The translations under genes and the position numbers were made by a program. Below, in pieces: positions 41,510 through 53,288 of a DNA stretch of 64,000 bases (within the stretch, counting starts at the first letter, position 1; every line of letters starts with the position of its first letter). Where the stretch lies: NCBI GenBank assembly GCA_039090855.1, contig CM077002.1, positions 86,680,194-86,744,193 of the forward strand, given 5' to 3'. Below the pieces are notes generated by a model. The model saw nothing but the letters and a program-made list of their open reading frames with translations. It searched no databases and had not been told where the DNA came from. The DNA comes from Macrothele yani. Lineage: Eukaryota; Arthropoda; Arachnida; Araneae; Macrothelidae.

Positions 41510-44211
41510 ATCAAAAGTTATATCATAGTTCAAAAACAGCAGCACAGTCTTGATTTTCCTATAGCTACACACACCACAAGCAATTTCCATTTTATCAGAA
41601 GTTATTTAAGAGTAAAACAAATTCACTAAGCAAGGTTATGTAGAATATATGAAACACTTTCTTGGATACAGAAAATGGCATGTTTTCCTGAGAAAACCTG
41701 ACCCAGTCTGATGAATTTATCAAGAGTGTCATGACTATAGAGGATTCTAGAAGGTCACAATACGAAGAAATCTCAAGAGATAATTTTGTATGAGCAAGAA
41801 AAACAAAACAAAAACTGGGTTGTTTAGTAATTGGTAAAATGCAGGAAAATTTGTGACCTTGATGGTGTTAACAAGAAGACAGTGATGTGTTTTTGAAGTT
41901 GTTTGTAACACAGAGTAGTGGAAATATGAACATGAAAAACTTCTTCTGTAATGAGTACAACTGATTCCCACCTTCAATTTCAACCTGAGGTGACTGAAGC
42001 AGAGATACTAGACACCTCTGCTCAACACTTTGAAAAAGCTATCCGGTTCAGGTATAAAAGAAACTGAAATAAGGAGCTGATTTGGGTACTGAAAGTACCC
42101 AATTTTGGGTACTGGGTACTGAAAGTGATTTTGGGTACTGAAAGTGATCAAACATTAGTTGGTGAAGCAGATGCCACTTCACAAAGAATTCCCTCTTCCA
42201 ATTATGCAAGATAAATTGGAATGTCAGTGCAAGTTAGCACATATGATGGGTCTGCAGTTGGGCATACAATTCAACCCAAAGCAAAAAAAAAAAAAAAAAA
42301 AAAAATCTGTAGCTTATGCGGACACATTTACAAACTATCCAACACACAGAAATAAAAAAATGCAATGTGTTCTGGTTTGGTGCTTTGTGGGACTTACAAA
42401 AGAGTGTGTCATAAATATGTTTGCTCGAATCTGTCATCGCTTTCCAAAATTGGCAGCAGTTTTCATGTTTTTCAAAAAAAGAAGGAAAAAAACTGAAAAT
42501 ATTTTTTGTTTTCCCAAAAGCTAAGAACAAAACCGACTTATTTGCCCCTTTGGTTCACAATTTAGCATAAAATTCATGGTTTAATGGAATTCAGGTATTT
42601 TCTATTGTTTGTTTAAATGTAATCACAAACCAACCGACCACATTTGAGCTAACTCACGATAGCTGCACCAGGAGGAAATAGATTTGAGGACATTTTCTTC
42701 ATGTGCTAGATACTGTTAAAGGCACAAAGGCATCTTTTTTAGAACAGTGGACTCTGATGTAACCGTTTTGGCCATCTCCTTTCACATCACGTCAAAAGAT
42801 CTACAAATCTATGTTGGTTAACTTTGTCTCAAGAAAACACTTTTGAGTCATTTTAGCCAATCATATACAGAGAGCTCAGGATTTTTGTCAAAATAAGTTC
42901 TGTCACTTTATATGGATTGCATGCCTTTTTCAGGTGTGATAGTGTGTTTCTTTTCTTTTTTGCAGGCTCAGGAAGGAAAACAATATAGAAAAGATTATTT
43001 GACAATCCACAAGTAACAGTTGCTTTCAAGTTCATCTCACTTGTAAAAAAGAAATACCAAACAATTTATTAATTTACCACAGAGGCACCTTGTGATCTGT
43101 TACAGCTGACAAGTAAATGCCAATCTGTAAAGGAAGGCATATTGAGCCTTTTCTCCACTTTGAATACGTGAATGGATAATACCATACTCCTCCAACAGCA
43201 GATGTCCTAAAGCTTCATATCCTAAAGAGCTGTTAATGAAGTGGAACAAATAGAGGCAACTGAAAAATCATGTTCAGTTACCTAACATTGAAAAGCAGCA
43301 ATGCACAGTGGTCCGTGATACTTACTGTTTCGGTAGGGAAACTCAACCTTAACTCTTAAGAGTTCAGGCTGAGGTGCTAAAAGAGTTTGTCAATGCACAC
43401 AAGGCTATCAAAACAAGCTTGGGGTTGTAACAAGTTGGGCCATGTTTGTATTCTATTGTGCAAGAATTTCCAAAAAAAGGAGCAAAAATACTTTGACTTC
43501 ATATGCCATGCTTTAAAAACTTTTTCCACATGTAATTTATTTGTTTAAAAAATAACTATAACTTCCTATTTTTTCTCTAGTAAAAAGTATTTTGTAGCTG
43601 TAAAAAGAAAATGTTAGCTTTGCCCACATATAAAGAAATATTTAAAAATGTCAATTTTGTTAACAAAAAAAATATTAACTTTGTTCACTTCAGACACCAA
43701 CTGGTGTCATTTTCAGCAAAAATGAGACCCCCCCCAAAAAAAATACTACATATTAATTGCAGTAATTAAATGCTTACATCTCCAAACACATAATCTGCCC
43801 TGTTACCACAATTTCCACCAAACTATTCCTCATTTCATACACACAACTCATATCTGTGCAAATACCACCCCAGATGGCTACTTATGCACAAAATTTCCGT
43901 CTGATAAGAAGAGTGGCAAAATATTAACTAAAAAAAATCGTAATAACCATTTATAATAAGGCTTACAACTTTTCACAAATCAGTTTCTTCAAGAAATGTC
44001 ATTTAACATTACTTTCAGGTCAGAAATAAAAATTTCATTTGTAGCAAAGAAACCTCACTTAAAGTGCTCACAGATGGCAGCCATATTGAAAACATCTTAG
44101 CTCTCATTGGAGGAAGAATATTCATTGTCTCCGCATGTTAAAGTGTTACTCCTGGTGGGTTTAACTCTGTTTGTGAAATTTTTTGTTTCTATCATTAATA
44201 TTATATAATAG
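41510..44211. other. 2.7-kb stretch without a recognised gene
   Basis: AT-rich. A short tandem TTTTGGGTACTGAAAGTGAT lies at about 42101-42148 and an A22 tract near 42283-42305. Open frames up to about 120 codons (42159-42524) look random. Confidence 0.45.
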
Positions 44212-45503
44212 GGATGTTCAGAGTAGTTTTATGCTTGGTAAAGGCTGTACCAACCAAATTTTTGCATTATGAAAAGCATCTGGCTATTGGAAAGAAAGTT
44301 CTTGCTGTCTTCATAGATTTAGAGAATACTTATGACCGAGTAAATAGGATACTTTTGTGGGAGGTATTGAATAAATATGGTGTTACTGGGAATCTACTTA
44401 ATAGTGTAAAAGCTTAATAGTAGAGCTTGTGTACGAGTGAATGGTGTTTTATCAAAATGGTGATTTATTGGTGCAGGAATCAGAAAAGGTTGTGTAATGT
44501 CGCCATGGCTGTTTAATATATTTATGGATGCATGCCTATGTGATGGCAAGATGGACAATACTGGTTTACGTCTTGGTAATATCTGTGTGTGCAGATTGGT
44601 GTATGCTGATGACACAGTCCTGTTGGAAGAGAGAAAAAGTGAGTTGCAGAGTATGTTGTCCCAGATGTATGAAGTTTGAATGAAATTCAAATAAGGGAAA
44701 AAACAAAGTTATGGTTTTTGAGTGAGGAACTGTTAGCATTGAATGTAATATAAGTCTTTAAAAGGCACAGTTATTGACCTGGTGAATTGAGTTTTGTGTA
44801 TTTAGGAATCATGTTTAACAGAGAGAACAAATTGGATGTTGGATGGTGAAATTAGTAGGCAAGTGAATTCTCCATTGAAAGTCATAGCGCTTTGGGAGGT
44901 TTTCACAGGAATTATGGGTTCTCAAGACAGTCCTGCATGGCTGTGAATGAAAGTGTAATTGTTCCTATTCTGATTTATGGCAGTGAAACCTGGATACTAC
45001 AGAAGAAACATAAGAGTTGTTTGTGTGCTAGAGAGATGAGTTACTTGCGGGGGTGGGGGGTGGGGGCAAGCCACGTTCTGATCATGTGAGGAATGAAGAT
45101 GTGTTGTAGTTGTGTAATGTGAAGCAAAATGTTGTTAGCAAGGTGGAGACTAATATGCTTTGGTGGCTTGGCCATGTTGAAAAAATGAGTGATGAAATGC
45201 GTACTAAGAGTTTTTTTTTTGCTCAAGTGGCAGGAAAAAAAGGCAGAGGAAGGCCAAGGAAGTCATGGAAGGATCAGATTCAGGAGTGTGTGCCTGAGAA
45301 GAAGATTATGAGAATGAAGTATAGAAGGCCTTGTGTACGTCGTATGATGGATGTCAGTGAAGTCCAAGTTATGTGTCAAGATCGTTGTAAATGAAGAAAT
45401 TTGATACCCAACAGTAAGTAAATTATCAGATAAAAATTTATCTGGTAGTTAAATTTTTTTGCGGAGCTAACCTCTGAATCTCTGAGAACAGCTTAGTGAT
45501 ATA
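44212..45503 (+). pseudogene. RTE/RTEX-like LINE copy A, 5'-truncated and decayed
   Basis: Starts at GGGATGTTCAGAGTAG, matching copy B internally near 46786. Recognisable RT blocks: FIDLENTYDRVNRILLWEVL (motif A), SPWLFNIFMDACL (motif B), VYADDTVLL (motif C), and the C-terminal region with GRGRPRKSW. Several frameshifts and a deletion near 44415-44430 relative to copy B. Ends with CAGCTTAGTGATA like copy B, followed directly by the (ATG)n tail of the RTE on the other strand. Confidence 0.85.
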
Positions 45504-45768
45504 TCATCATCATTGTCAACCATTATCAATCCACTGCTGGATGAAGGTCTCCCCAAGTTTCCTCCACAACGGTCTGTCTTGTGCCAGTCTCCTCCATGTC
45601 ACTCCCGCATACTTTTGAATTTCATCCACCCATCTCCCATGTGGTCTTCTTCTGGGTCTTTTCCTGTTGATTGGAATCCAATCTAAAATTTCAGCTGTCC
45701 ATCGATGGTCTGTCCTTCTGGCAGTATGTCCAGCCCATTGCCATTTCAGGGATTTAACTCTGATCATG
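45504..45768 (-). pseudogene. 3' end of the RTE retrotransposon (C-terminal coding part plus tail)
   Basis: Encodes KSLKWQWAGHTARRTDHRW...RPRRRPHGRWVDEI...GETFIQQWIDNG and a stop, the standard C-terminal end of RTE/BovB-type RT proteins, followed by an (ATG)n tail at about 45504-45513. The upstream part of the same protein is at 48090-50767, separated by LINE copy B. Confidence 0.88.
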
Positions 45769-48089
45769 AGAGGTTTGGATGTTGGTTCTGATCATTACTT
45801 GGTAGTGTCACGAGTGAAACTTAATGTTGGTTGGAGGAAAAGGAATAGGAAGAGACTCAGGATAGAAAGAATAAAGGTTGATAGGCTCTTTGAAGATCAT
45901 CAGCGGTATTCTGACTTACTCAGAGAACGAATGAAGGATCTGAAGTCTGGTGAGAGGGATGTAGAAAAGAAGTGGGAATGTTTTAAGAACTGTGTTGTCA
46001 CAGCTGCTAAAGAGGTCTGTGGCACCACAATAGTGGGTAACAATAGAGGTGATGTTTGGTGGAATAGTGAGATTGAAGAGGCAGTAAAGAGAAAGAAGGA
46101 AGCCTATTAGGGATGTTGCAAGGTAGAGTCTCTGTGGATGAATATCACTGTAAGAAGCGTGAAGCTGCTAAGCTGGTTCGCTACAGTAAGGCAAAAGATT
46201 GGAAAGAGAAAGTGGAAAGGCATGAACTGGCTTTTTGGAAAGATAGAAAGTACTTTTGGAAGTACACGAGACTCAGGAAAAATAGGGGAAACAAAGTTGT
46301 AAGTTGTGTGAAGAATGAGATTGGGGAAATGATATGGGAGCCCAATGAGTTAAGTGACAGATGGGGTGAATACTTCTGTGAGTTATTAGATCAGGAAAGC
46401 AAAGATGTTCTGAGACAGGTGCAGAAGATGTCACAATGAGGGATGAAAGTACAGGAGGGATCTCAAGAGAAGAAGTGTGTAAAGCTGTAAAATCTCTTCA
46501 GAAAGGTAAGGCTCCAGGAGTTGAAGGCATAACTGCAGAGATGTTGAAATATGGTGGTGATTCTATAAATGACTGGTTAACTAAAATTTGCCAGTTGTGC
46601 TGGGAGTTAGGAATGGTCCCTCGGGATTGGAAGGATACTATTATTGTTCCCTTGTATAAAGGAAAAAGTGATCAGACTGAATGCAAGAACTATCGTGGTA
46701 TTAGCCTACTAAGTGTGTCAGGGAAAGTATTTGGTAAGGTTGCTATTGAAAAAGTACGGAGTCTTACATCATTGAAAGTGTGGGATGTTCAGAGTGGTTT
46801 TATGCCTGGTAAAGGCTGCACTAACTAGATTTTTGCATTACGCACGATGATTGAAAAGTATCTGGCTGTTGGGAAGAAAGTTTTTACTGCCTTCATAGAT
46901 TTAGAGAAAGCTTACGACCGAGTGAATAGGACACTTTTGTGGAAGGTATTGAATGAATATGGTGTTACTGGGAATCTACTTAATAGTGTAAAAGCCATGT
47001 ATGCTGGTAGTAGAGCTTGTGTACGAGTGAATGGTGTTTTATCAAAATGGTTTTCCATTGGTGCAGGAGTTAGACAAGGTTGTGTAATGTCACCATGGCT
47101 GTTTAATATATTTATGGACGCATGCATGCGTGATGCCAAAATATATAATAGTGGTTTGTGTCTTGGTGATATCCGTGTGTGCAGATTGCTGTATGCTGAT
47201 GACACTGTCCTGTTGACAGAGAGCAAAAGTGAGTTGCAGAGTATGTTAACTCGGATGCACGAAGTTTGCATGAAATTCAAACTGAGTATAAATAAGGGAA
47301 AAGGCAAAGTTATGGTGCTTGAGAGAGGAACTGGTAGCACTGAATGTAATGTAAGTATAAATGGCACTGTAATTCACCAGGTGAGTGAGTTTGTGTATTT
47401 AGGAAGCATATTTGACAGAGAGAACAAGTTGGATGGTGAAATCAGTAGGCGAGTGAATTCTTCTTTGAAAGTCATATCTGCTCTGGGATGTTTTCACAGG
47501 AATGATGGGTTCTCTAAAGAGTCCTGCGTGGCTGTGTATGAAACTGTAACTGTTCCTACTCTGATGTATGGCAGTGAAACCTGGGTACTGCAGAAGAGAC
47601 ATAGGAGTCGTTTGTGTGCTGGAGAAATGCGTTACTTACATGGGGTTTGAGGCAAGACACGATCTGATTGTGTGAGGAATGAAGATGTATTGCAGTTGTG
47701 TGATGTGAAGCAAAATGTTGTTAGCAAGGTGGAGACCAATATGCTTCGGTGGTTTGGCCATGTTGAAAGAATGAGTGATGAAATCCTTACTAAGAAAATC
47801 TTTTCAGCCCAAGTGGCAGGAAGGAAAGGCAGAGGAAGGCCAAGGAAGACATGGGTGGATCAGATTCAGGAGTGTCTGCATGAGAAAAAGATTATGAGTA
47901 TGAAGTATAAAAGATCTTGTGTACGGCGTGTAATGGATATCATTGAAGCATGGGTTGTATGTCAAGATCGCTGTAAATGGAGAAGTTTGATACCACAACA
48001 ATAAGCAAAAATATCTGGAAGTTTGTATTTCTTTTTGGAGCTAACCTCTGAATCTCAGAGAACAGCTTAGTGATATGTATGTATGTATG
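45769..48089 (+). mobile_element. RTE/RTEX-like LINE copy B, inserted in the RTE
   Basis: 5'-truncated (begins at the end of the endonuclease, GSDHYLVV), ends CAGCTTAGTGATA plus (TGTA)n. Removing it joins RTE codons for SRVED and MIRVKS in frame. Confidence 0.88.
45771..48004 (+). pseudogene. reverse transcriptase of LINE copy B
   Basis: Endonuclease C-terminus (GSDHYLVVSRVKL), linker (45800-46435), then the RT: KGKAPGVEGITAEMLK, DWKDTIIVPLYKGKSDQTEC, FIDLEKAYDRVNRTLLWKVL (motif A), GAGVRQGCVMSPWLFNIFMD (motif B), LLYADDTVLL (motif C), YGSETWVLQKRH, and a C-terminal zinc-free tail RGRPRKTWVDQIQECL ending SLIPQQ at 48004. Breaks: stops at 46108-46110 and about 46437, a TAG at about 46826, and a TGA at about 47648. 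The RT core 46847-47650 is an uninterrupted frame of 267 codons with all three catalytic Asp residues (one in motif A, two in YADD). Group assignment between RTE and RTEX is uncertain. Confidence 0.85.
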
Positions 48090-50767
48090 TCTTCCACTCT
48101 TGACATTTTTCGGATCCACGAGTTCCTCTTCTTATCTCTCCTAGTTACACCAAGCATGCGCCTCTTAATGCTTCTTTGAGTTGTCTGCAGCCTTTGTATG
48201 TCTCTTTTAGTTAAGGTCAATGTCTCTGCACCATATGTAAGCACTGGAAGGATGCATTGATCAAAAACTTTTCTTTTAAGACATAATGGCATATTGCTCT
48301 TGAAAATTATGCTGTTTCTTCCAAAAGCTCTCCAGGCAAGTTTCGTACGCAGATTAATTTCTTCATCAATATGACCCTCACTTGATGTCTGCTGTCCAAG
48401 ATAAATGTACGTGTCTGTTATCTCCAGCTTTTCTCCATCAATCGATAAATCTTCATTTCTTGTAAAAGCATTGAACATCACTTTTGTCTTCTGAAAGTTC
48501 ATTTTTAATCCCACTTCTTTACTCTTGTCAGCAAGTTCCTGGATCATACTCTGCAGCTCTGATGGGGTATTTGCAAAAATGACTATGTCATCAGCAAAAC
48601 GAAGGTGGGTTAGATAATCTCCATTAATCTTTATCAATTTGTTTTCCCAGTTCAGTGATTAAAAGACATTTTCCAATGTGGCATTAAAGAGCTTCGGAGA
48701 TATGGTGTCACCTTGTCTCACACCCTTTCCAATTTTTATGTGTGTTGTATTTTCAAACAGCCGAATCTTTGCACTTGCATTTTCATTGATGTTATTAATA
48801 ATATTAATGTATGCATCTTCAATACCACAGGATTTCAAAGCCACTGTAACTGCTGATGGTTTCACCGAATCAAAGGCTTTCTCATAATCGATAAAAGTCA
48901 TGCACAATGGAAGTTCATATTCCCTCGCTATTTCAATTAGTTCTCTCAGTATGTGGATATGATCTATTGTGCAGTAGCCACTCCTGAATCCAGCTTGTTC
49001 TCTCGGTTGAGCCATGTCCAGTGTTACCTTCAAGCGGTGTGAAAGAACTTTAGTGAAGATTTTATAAACCACTGATAGGAGGCTGATGGGTTTGTAGTTC
49101 CTGAGATCCTCAATGTCACCTTTTTTATGAAGCAGGATCATTGTAGCATTGTTCCAATCCTCAGGAATCTTCCCTTCATTAAGGCATCGAGTGAAAATTT
49201 GGGCGAGTACTGTTTCGATTTCTCCACTTGCTTCTTGTATGATGTCTACAGTAATTCCATCTTCTCCTGGAGCTTTCCCCTGCTTCATGTTCTTGATTGC
49301 ATGTGCAACTTCAGGTGGGAGGACTGGGAGAACTCTGGTACTGGTACCTTTCATGATGTCTGGAGTACATGTATCATCCCTTTCATATAATTTGGAGTAG
49401 AAATCTTTCACTCATGTCAAAATTTCGCCTCTATATCTTGTTACAGAACCATCTTCTTTTCTCAGTGCCATAATCTGTTTTCTTCCCTTACTTTAGGCTT
49501 TGGTTATTTTCAATTGCTTTCCTCACTAGTTCACAGTTGAATTTCCTTATGTCTTCAGTGATACTTTTCGTACTGACTTGCATAGCTCTATATATTCCAC
49601 TTTGGAAGTAACACCTTTAGTTGTCCTGATCTCTCTTCTTTTTTGCATCAAAATTTTGGTTTTTCCTGATAATTTGCCCACGTGAAACTTGTTCTTAGAC
49701 CCAGCTAATTTTGTTGCTGTTTCCACAAGAGCTTTGGTTACTTTTCTGTTAACTTCAGAAATATCCACTTCTTCCGATGTTAGGCCTTCTAAAGCAGAGA
49801 ATCTGTTCTTCAGTTCCAACTTGAAGGTATTATGGTGTTTTTTAAGGTTGGTTATGTCAATACATTTTGTTTGTCTTATGAGCTTGCCACGTTCAAGTTT
49901 AGTGTTGAGGTGCATCTTACATCTCACCAATCTATGGTCACTACCAGTGTTGAACTTGTTTAGCACACTGCAGTCTTCTATGACGAATTTTTTGTTACAC
50001 ATAATAAAATCAATTTCACTTGTCGTCCCATTTGGATGTCTCCATGTCCATTTCCTGTGTGGCTTTTTCTTGAAAAAGGAGTTCAAGATGAAAAACCCTT
50101 CTGTTTCTGCAAACTCCACGAGAGTATTTCCACGCTGGTTTCTGTTGCTGTGACCGAATTTACCTACTGAAGTTTCATTCTGTTGCCGTTGCCCTATTTT
50201 TGCACTGAAATCTCCCATAATTATCTTCAAGTGCTGCTTACCTTTATTATTTAGATGACGAATTTCCTCATTATATTCTTCAATTTCTTCTTCAGGATGA
50301 CTTGTGGTGGTTGCATAAGTTTGAATTATCTGAGCCTGGTATTTTCTCGAGAGTTGGATAACGAGTCGTGCAGCTCTGTCAGAGGAACTTTCAACTTCTA
50401 CAACTTTATCCTTCAGTTTCTTGTTTATTATAAATCCAACACCACTAGTTCTGCCAGTATCTGTCCCACGATAGTAGAAGAGATGTCCACTTTTCAGTTC
50501 AATGAGATCTCCTTTTCTCCTTACCTCACTTAGCCCGACGATGTCCCACTTGATCCTTTATGGTTCCTCTTCCAATTCAAGAAGCCTTGAATCAGAAGAT
50601 AGGAAGCGTCCATTATTCGCAGCCAAGGTCAGCATCAGATGGCAGCCTAGTCCGGTCCTCCGGGGATTCTTAGCACCCTCTGCCTTCATGTCGCACTGGC
50701 CGCTGCCTTGGTAAGGTACATTCCAGCTGCGGGAGATTGAGGGCCATGATTTAAGTTGTGGAGTCAT
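48090..50767 (-). pseudogene. RTE-type LINE: AP endonuclease and RT, interrupted by LINE copy B
   Basis: From the 5' end: endonuclease with IKWDIVGLSEVRRKGD (about 50554), IIMGDFSAKIGQ (50228), RKWTWRHPNG, SEIDFIMCNK and GSDHRLVRCK (about 49965). Then the RT: KQGKAPGEDGITVDIIQEAS, DWNNATMILLHKKGD, PISLLSVVYKIFTKVLSHRL, EQAGFRSGYCTIDHI, FIDYEKAFDSV (motif A), GVRQGDTISPKLFN (motif B) and LRFADDIVIF (motif C), followed by YGAETLTLTKRDI and RRMLGVTRRDKKRNSWIR. These are classical RTE signatures. Stops: TAA at about 50557, breaks near 49545-49410, TAA near 48660. Coding resumes at 45768 downwards. The probable 5' end is near 50980. Confidence 0.9.
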
Positions 50768-51001
50768 TTTGGAGGGGTTTGGCTATAACTCACCACGCTG
50801 GCCAAGCGGGTTGGTGAGTGTGGGATACCATTTCCTCTAATCCCGATGGTATAGTTATACTGCTATTGGCGGTCGTCAGAGCCCCTTTAGTGGGAACAGG
50901 ATGCACCACGAGAAGGCGGGGTTGACATTTGATTTGTCAAGGAGAGGCTGAGATGTTACGCATCACCTGACCTTACATCCATATATATATATATTTATAT
51001 A
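50768..51001 (-). other. RTE 5' leader and (AT)n junction
   Basis: Presumed 5' UTR of the RTE, ending at an (AT)n microsatellite (50979-51003) that abuts the Penelope-like element. Naiad-type elements are reported to favour microsatellites. Confidence 0.5.
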
Positions 51002-52723
51002 TACTTAAGAGCAGAGCCGAAAACATAAGAAAAACACTCAAGAATTTAAAACGAAAGTTGCAAAATAACCTGAAGATCAAAATGCGCAACGCAGCAGTTA
51101 TGAAAATTCAGAATTCATATTCTATTAAGAAGAGACTGAAGGAAAAAAAAAATTGACTCACACCAAGTACAACATAGAAAAGGTTATATATTGACCGGTG
51201 TGAGTAAAAAGAGAAAATAATAGAAAAAACAGAATGTAGAAAGTGTCGAGAATACTGAGCGTTGGCTTTATCAAGTTCCAGCAAAACTCTGCATTTTCTC
51301 ACTTCCACAAAGACTTATTTGGAAATGGGTTTCTGCAAAGCCATAGATGCAAGTAATAAGCCCACCAAAAAATTAAAAAATATATATATATGTCATAACC
51401 TCCACAGAGTTGTATGACAAAGCTTTTGTTAACATTTTAGCATGCATCTATAACTTTCCTGGCCCAACCCATGCTCTTCATCTGTTACCAATAAACAGAA
51501 AAGAGATAATTATAGAAAACTCAAGTTGTAAGACTGACTTAATGAATCAGAAGTAATGTTCAGCAATAACACACTGCCAAGTTACCTAATCGCCTAAGAA
51601 AGAATTTAAACCTGAATAGCAATACTAAAGTACTACAAATTCTTAAACTTTGCAATTAAAAAAGGAAATATTAATTTTTTTCTAAAGCACAGATTCCTGA
51701 AAGAAAACTGGATTACAAAACCCCCTACTCCACAACATCTGACAACTCAAAAACAAGAATAAAAGAAAGACGATAATAAACTAAAGAAATGCTTTGTGAA
51801 GGTTATATGACATAAACAGTTAGTTGCAATATGTACAAAGTATTTCAGAAGTGCTTTAAGTGCATAATTAAGTAGTTATTAAGATCTTAACGACATTGAA
51901 AACACATCGTTGACTACAAGAACAAAAAAACGACCAGCTGCTTAGCCTAAGAGCCCTAAAAAACATGCAAAGTTACCAAGAAAAGTGAGAGTTAAAATCC
52001 GCAAAAAAGTTAATATACTTGCTAGTGCCTAAATGCTTAAAGCAAAAATTAGAAAAAATGTTTAAAAAGTTCAAACATTGAACTTGGAAAACCGAAAACA
52101 ACCTAAAGACAAAGAAGAGAGCTTACCTCTTATGCAACTTTACTTCTTCCACTCTTGAAGAAACATGGCCGACCTTTTACCCCAAACTTTCATTCACCCC
52201 TGCCACTCCCTAGTCGCTGGGGGGCAGTGTGGGTGGGGCTGAAGGCCTCAACACACTGAAGAAAATCCTACTCGCGGAGATTTTAACTAGAGAAAAATAT
52301 AATTAAGATTGTGGACCTGTTTGATCAGAAAGAGCAGAATTAACTCTCCAGAATACATGAGAAATATTATGAAATACACAAGTAGTGTATTTAATAACCT
52401 TTGCATGTATTTAATCACCTTGGTGAGCTTCTATAGACTATTCCACTATTCAGAATCCTATTAATTTTAATGTTAGTTTTACTATTTTTAGTATAGCTAC
52501 TCTAGTGAGTGAATAACTAGTTTTCTTTTATATTTATTTTCTTTTATAAACAGATTTTTAAGTTTTTTTTGTGATTTTGTCTATATTATTTAATTTTTTA
52601 TTTTTAATAGGACCTTTTTATCCATAGCACTAAGGTTCCTTTTAGTAGTTAATATGCATCCTGTAGACCAACTTCCAAAAAGGCTTTCATTGGTCAGAAT
52701 CATATTATTAACTGTGTAGAAAA

Positions 52724-52821
52724 TTAAAGCAGATCTGCCAACCTTACTCTATTATTCAGAATAATTTTTCTTAAAGTTCTTTTGATGAAAGAAGTGGAAT
52801 TTTGTTTTCTAGAAAACTGTC
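52724..52821 (-). pseudogene. RT C-terminal end of copy 1, separated by the pogo insertion
   Basis: Codes FLENK and ends RVRLADLL-TAA (52724-52726); matches 61038-61134 of copy 2 apart from one single-base deletion. Confidence 0.75.
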
Positions 52822-53288
52822 TACCGCATATACTCGCGTATAAGTCGAGAAATTTGGGACAAAATGAGAGCTTCAAAGTAATGGGGTCGACTTATACCTG
52901 GGGTCTAAAAAATCGCAAGTCCAAAAGTTCTTCCCGTGGGGCAAAAGGCAATCCATCCCAAAAGAAATAAAAATGCCAATGCGGTATTAATTACGAAATC
53001 GCAACCCTCTGAAAGAAAGAAAGAAAGAACACCGATGTGGTAGAATTACGAAATCGCGACCCTCCGAATTTCTCCGCGCTTTGAAAAGTCTCCTCTCTCC
53101 TGGCTTTGCGTATCCACAGCACAGTCACAGCCGCGCATAGAAAGCTCCGCCCTTCCGACTACCAGTTGATTGCGCTGAACTTTGACGTAACGGAGCCATG
53201 CAACAGCCAGTGTTAGGTGTTGCTTGTTCTTAATCGCACGTGTCTCGCTTCTCCATTTATGGGTGGCACGTATTGTGTAAAGAAACAG

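Noticed and set aside
51465..51505. SECIS-like stem in the Penelope 3' UTR
   Set aside because: An ATGA...GATG arrangement exists on the minus strand but lacks the AA apical motif and a proper quartet.
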